Assembly (NCBI GenBank): GCA_052035915.1
Contig: JBPOHE010000064.1
Span: 1-35,970 of the forward strand
Source of the DNA: JBPOHE01 sp052035915
GTDB lineage: Bacteria > Pseudomonadota > Gammaproteobacteria > Chromatiales > Chromatiaceae
Length of the DNA: 35,970 nt
Direction: 5' to 3'
A program made the translations under genes and the position numbers. Shown piece after piece: positions 33,591-35,970 of this stretch; position 1 is the stretch's first letter, and every line of letters begins with the position of its first letter. The notes below the pieces were generated by a model that did no database searches, was not told the origin of the DNA, and saw only the letters and a program-made list of their open reading frames with translations.

Positions 33591-33631
33591 GCTGTTCTCC
33601 AAAGGCAATACCGCGTCTGATGTCGACGCTG

Positions 33632-33691
33632 GCCGAAGTCGCTTCGGCAGGGAACGAGGCTCCCGAGGCCGGGAACAGGTCCCGCCTCGGG
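33632..33691 (-). terminator. two hairpins between HvfA-like and DoxX genes (attenuator?)
   Basis: Perfect inverted repeats GCCGAAG-N3-CTTCGGC (33632-33648) and CCCGAGGC-N14-GCCTCGGG (33662-33691) lie in the 155-bp gap. Partial termination here would give more of the small precursor mRNA than of the downstream genes. No T-run is seen, so this is a tentative reading. Confidence 0.5.
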
Positions 33692-33745
33692 CCGCAAGCG
33701 ACCTCCTGTCCTAGGGTGGACGGCTAGGTCGCTCCCCAAGCTTGG

Positions 33746-34057
33746 TTACTTGCTACCGCCGCATTTCCCTTCCGTGGTCTTGGACTCCATGGCCTTGCCA
33801 CCGCATTTGCCCTCGGACGTTTTGCCCGTGGCGCCGCCGCATTTGCCTGCCGCGGCTTTGGACTCCGTCTCCTTGGCGCCGCCACATTTGCTGTCCTTGG
33901 CCTGTCCCGCCGCCGCGCCATCTTCGGCGGCGGCCAGCCTCAAGCCGGCGTTCAGATCCCGCAGGGCGAACGGGTTTTCAGCGGCCTGAACGACACCCGC
34001 GGTCCCCATGACGGCGGTCAGGGCCAGGGAAGAAAGGACGGTTTTGGTCAGTTTCAT
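33746..34057 (-). CDS. hvfA: HvfA-like secreted Cys-motif peptide (putative copper-binding RiPP precursor)
   Basis: A 103-aa exported protein. Signal peptide MKLTKTVLSSLALTAVMGTA ends near VQA-AENPFA. The mature part has an NPFALRDLNAGLRLA segment and four KCGG units with Cys58, Cys73, Cys85 and Cys99; the last two are full EGKCGG motifs. HvfA-type precursors carry repeated EGKCG, modified by an MNIO enzyme (HvfB, DUF692) with HvfC into oxazolone/thioamide groups that bind copper. Neither enzyme gene is here, but a DoxX (HvfX-like) gene follows. GGAG lies 7 bases before ATG 34057. It could instead be an unmodified Cys-rich metal buffer. It shares signal peptide and upstream DNA with the beta-propeller gene upstream. 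Confidence 0.75.
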   Translation of the reverse strand: MKLTKTVLSSLALTAVMGTAGVVQAAENPFALRDLNAGLRLAAAEDGAAAGQAKDSKCGGAKETESKAAAGKCGGATGKTSEGKCGGKAMESKTTEGKCGGSK

Positions 34058-34117
34058 AGCAATTCTCCACAGTCGATCAGTCAATATTGGCGCATTGGCT
34101 CGTAACGAGCGGTTGGT

Positions 34118-34140
34118 GACGATGGTCGCGGGAGAACCGG
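34118..34140 (-). repeat. leader block shared with the beta-propeller gene (copy 1)
   Basis: On the minus strand, CCGGTTCTCCCGCGACCATC (continuing GTC) lies about 60 bp before the HvfA-like start. The same block, with one difference, lies about 55 bp before the beta-propeller start (35557-35579). Confidence 0.7.
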
Positions 34141-34187
34141 GTGTTTAGCCTGACGTCTCCGCTCCGCCGAGACCCGACGGATGCCCA

Positions 34188-34231
34188 CATCGTCTAGGGA
34201 TTAGTCGGGGTAATCGTCGATTCCTTACACA
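34188..34231 (-). promoter_or_regulatory. shared upstream element (copy 1), possible ECF-type promoter
   Basis: On the minus strand a 44-bp block starts TGTGTAAGGAATC, continues through CCGACTAATC and ends GACGATG. It matches a block upstream of the beta-propeller gene at 36 of 44 positions by direct comparison. The AGGAATC core resembles -35 elements of extracytoplasmic-function sigma factors; the -10 is not assigned. It should drive the HvfA-like operon. The rest of 34232-34373 has only hairpins near the propeller gene's end. Confidence 0.6.
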
Positions 34232-34329
34232 TTTTTTTCGAGGGCATTTCCCCGCCCTTGTCCAAGGCTATTTCATCGCCACCAGAGGCGGAAGGTGGCT
34301 CTCGCCAGGATAAGCGGCTGTTGGCGAGG

Positions 34330-34356
34330 GGATCCGACCTTGATGGATTCGGATCC
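34330..34356 (-). terminator. hairpin after the beta-propeller gene
   Basis: A perfect 8-bp stem GGATCCGA / TCGGATCC lies just past the minus-strand stop at 34374. It is a likely mRNA 3' end; no T-run follows. Confidence 0.5.
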
Positions 34357-34373
34357 CCCCCTCTCCAGCACGG

Positions 34374-35504
34374 TTAGCGCGCCGCCAGACCGTTGGCGGA
34401 CGCCGGGACATCGTTCAGCCTACCTATGGGAATCAGGCCGCCGTTTTCGTCGATAAGAAACTCGCTGATACTCTGGTTGCGAGTGCTCAGCGCGTACAAG
34501 AAACGGCCATCGTTGCTGAGAGCCATATCGATAGGGGCGCTACCCGCTCCCGTGGAAGCGGTGACACCGTCCTCGTTCAATGGCGTCAAACCGCCGTGTC
34601 GGTCGATCCTATAGCCACTGATGGCGCTACTGCCGGCGTTGGTGGCGTAAAGGTATCGCCCATCCGGGGTGATCAGGATCCAGCAAGCGGCGGTCAACCC
34701 CGTAGGCACCGCTCCCTCTATGAGTTCGAGTTCGCCGTTGCGGGTTAGATGGTAGGAGGACAGGGAGCTGGCATTCGGCATACCAGCTGCCGCTTCACTG
34801 ACGAAGAGATTGCGGTGTTTGCCAAAACTGAAACCGAACGGCGTCTCACCCACGGAGTCGACGATCTCCGGGGTTTCTTCGGGGACACCGTCCCGATCCA
34901 CCTCGTAGACCACCAGTCTATTGGTGGCCTTCTCGGTAATGACCAAATCACGCCCATCCGGGCTGAACTGGATCTGCGCCGGTGCCGTGCCGCTTCCGCT
35001 CAGGGGTCGGATGGAGAATGGAATGGGCTCAAGTTTTCCCTCTCGATGGTTCATCCGAAATCCAGCGATGCTGTCGCTCCCGGCGTTGAGTACATAGACC
35101 AAGTCGTCTTTGCTGGTCACGCTGACTGGACGATCTCCCTCGGAATACAGGGTCTGGATGTTCTTTAACCCCCTCTGACCGACTTGGAATAGGGTCAGCT
35201 CGTCACTCCCAGCGTTCACCACGAACAACCAGCGTTCATTGTCGCTGAGAACCAATCCCCCCTGGTTCCCCAGCCCCACACCCAAGCCAAGGCCACCGGT
35301 GGGATAAGTGGTCGAAGAGGTCAGGGTTCCATCCGAGGCACGCCGATAGACCTTGATGGCATTCCCGTCGACGGCATTGGTCATGGTGTAGACCGCGCCA
35401 CCAATATCAGCGGGGTAAAATGAGTCGTACGAGGCGTGCGCAATCCCGGCGGCACCGATTACCGCCGCCAACGCTAGAGAGAGGGTGGTTTTGATAGTGT
35501 TCAT
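34374..35504 (-). CDS. secreted lactonase-family beta-propeller protein
   Basis: A 376-aa exported protein. Signal peptide MNTIKTTLSLALAAVIGAAG ends near AHA-SYD. The rest is a beta-propeller of the 6-phosphogluconolactonase-like (lactonase, PF10282) type, with recurring blade motifs: LSDNERWLFVVNAGSDELTL, DLVYVLNAGSDSIAGFRM, FSPDGRDLVITEKATNRLVV, TPDGRYLYATNAGSSAISGY and LSNDGRFLYALSTRNQSISE. Cytosolic family members hydrolyse sugar lactones, but an exported version more likely has a binding or scaffold role; substrate unknown. ATG 35504 is chosen because GGGAG lies about 7 bases upstream. The signal peptide and promoter region are closely related to those of the HvfA-like gene. Confidence 0.8.
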   Translation of the reverse strand: MNTIKTTLSLALAAVIGAAGIAHASYDSFYPADIGGAVYTMTNAVDGNAIKVYRRASDGTLTSSTTYPTGGLGLGVGLGNQGGLVLSDNERWLFVVNAGSDELTLFQVGQRGLKNIQTLYSEGDRPVSVTSKDDLVYVLNAGSDSIAGFRMNHREGKLEPIPFSIRPLSGSGTAPAQIQFSPDGRDLVITEKATNRLVVYEVDRDGVPEETPEIVDSVGETPFGFSFGKHRNLFVSEAAAGMPNASSLSSYHLTRNGELELIEGAVPTGLTAACWILITPDGRYLYATNAGSSAISGYRIDRHGGLTPLNEDGVTASTGAGSAPIDMALSNDGRFLYALSTRNQSISEFLIDENGGLIPIGRLNDVPASANGLAAR

Positions 35505-35556
35505 TTGGTTGCTCCCAACGGAAATCATGTGTTGTTGCCCAATTCGGGCGGTACAT

Positions 35557-35579
35557 GACGATGGTCTCGGGAGAACCGG
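35557..35579 (-). repeat. leader block shared with the HvfA-like gene (copy 2)
   Basis: On the minus strand, CCGGTTCTCCCGAGACCATC (continuing GTC) lies in the untranslated leader of the beta-propeller gene. It differs by one base from 34118-34140. Confidence 0.7.
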
Positions 35580-35751
35580 TGTCCTGTTCGCTCCGCTCAG
35601 CCGAGGCCCGGCGGAGAGATCGGCTCAGGTATTCTGAAGGCCAAGGGGTCGCCTCTTCGCAGGTCAATATCTTCTGTTCACCTGCGGGCGATCATCACAG
35701 CACCCGGTTCTTGTCGAGACAGCCTCGGTGCCCCAAGTGGGCACGATGCAG

Positions 35752-35795
35752 CATCGTCCACAGATTGGTCGGCGTACTTGCCGATTCCTTACACA
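35752..35795 (-). promoter_or_regulatory. shared upstream element (copy 2), possible ECF-type promoter
   Basis: The minus-strand block starts TGTGTAAGGAATC, includes CCGACCAATC and ends GACGATG. It is the partner of 34188-34231. It lies about 250 bp upstream of the propeller start, so the leader is longer than that of the HvfA-like gene. The rest of 35505-35970 holds no gene I can support. Confidence 0.6.
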
Positions 35796-35888
35796 GGGTT
35801 TCGGTGTTTTCTTCCGTGACCTCGTTTGGCCGGAACAGATGGGCGGTAGTGTCCCAGGAAGTGGTGTAAGAAACTGAGTAGTTTGGTT

Positions 35889-35924
35889 CCCCTCGGGTGC
35901 CCCGCATGCGGGGCACCCGAGGGG
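35889..35924. repeat. 36-bp perfect palindrome
   Basis: CCCCTCGGGTGCCCCGCA is followed directly by its own reverse complement, with no loop and no mismatch. It may be a terminator of a gene beyond the window, a cruciform or a protein-binding site; no T-run follows on either side. Confidence 0.8.
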
Positions 35925-35970
35925 CGCGATTGGGAGGTCATCGAAAACTCCGGTAAGGTATGGGTTACCA

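Noticed and set aside
35840..35880. Possible insertion-sequence end near GTGTCCCAGGAAGTGGTGTA
   Set aside because: It looked like a transposon edge, but no matching inverted end or transposase fragment could be recognised within the window.
1..35970. tRNA genes, CRISPR arrays, riboswitches
   Set aside because: No cloverleaf with a T-loop GTTCRA context, no regularly spaced direct repeats and no recognisable riboswitch core were seen on either strand.

Overview
The window looks like chromosomal DNA from a GC-rich gammaproteobacterium, most plausibly a purple-sulfur-type member of the Chromatiales. The pointers are a sulfur-globule-type envelope protein behind a strong promoter, a five-heme c-type cytochrome beside a YeeE/YedE-type membrane protein, an LPS-core cluster (waaF-waaC-kinase), the lptD-surA-pdxA operon with divergent amgK, and a KaiC2-type kaiC-kaiB-kinase operon. 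No species can be named from sequence alone. No tRNA, rRNA, CRISPR array or intact transposase was seen.

Layout. 1-5.0 kb: an amber-interrupted YeeE/YedE-like gene, a multiheme cytochrome, a two-gene sensor operon (minus), msrA, and a sulfur globule protein (minus). 5.2-8.6 kb: an EF-G-like GTPase, a DUF924 protein and a class I glutamine amidotransferase. 8.8-13.1 kb: waaF, waaC (apparent CTG start) and a 732-aa protein joining three WaaP/InaA-like kinase domains. 13.1-16.2 kb: two small envelope proteins, a SAM methyltransferase and amgK. 16.6-21.4 kb: lptD-surA-pdxA.

21.4-24.5 kb is the most striking part. It is an abruptly AT-rich block holding the gammaproteobacterial origin core: a short divergent rpmH on the minus strand, then dnaA and dnaN, with DnaA boxes between them. 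The usual neighbours rnpA/yidC and recF/gyrB are absent, and GC-rich DNA resumes directly after dnaN with the kai operon (kaiC, kaiB, PAS-PAS-HisKA-HATPase-REC-REC kinase).

29.2-36 kb: a long intergenic stretch with a repeat, an RDD membrane protein, a PmtA-like methyltransferase, then a minus-strand group of msrQ, msrP, a DoxX protein and a short secreted protein with KCGG repeats that looks like an HvfA-type copper-binding RiPP precursor, but without its usual MNIO modifying enzymes. Further upstream on the same strand lies a secreted beta-propeller gene that shares its upstream element, leader block and signal-peptide coding start with the HvfA-like gene.

A dispersed repeat recurs in four intergenic gaps (about 1.8, 8.7, 15.0 and 29.7 kb). 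Each copy has two GTTCT/AGAAC hairpins whose left edges are 40-41 bp apart, and the copies at 15.0 and 29.7 kb are homologous over more than 200 bp. Common themes are envelope biogenesis (LPS export and core, periplasmic chaperone), periplasmic oxidative or metal stress (msrA, msrPQ, HvfA-like) and signalling.
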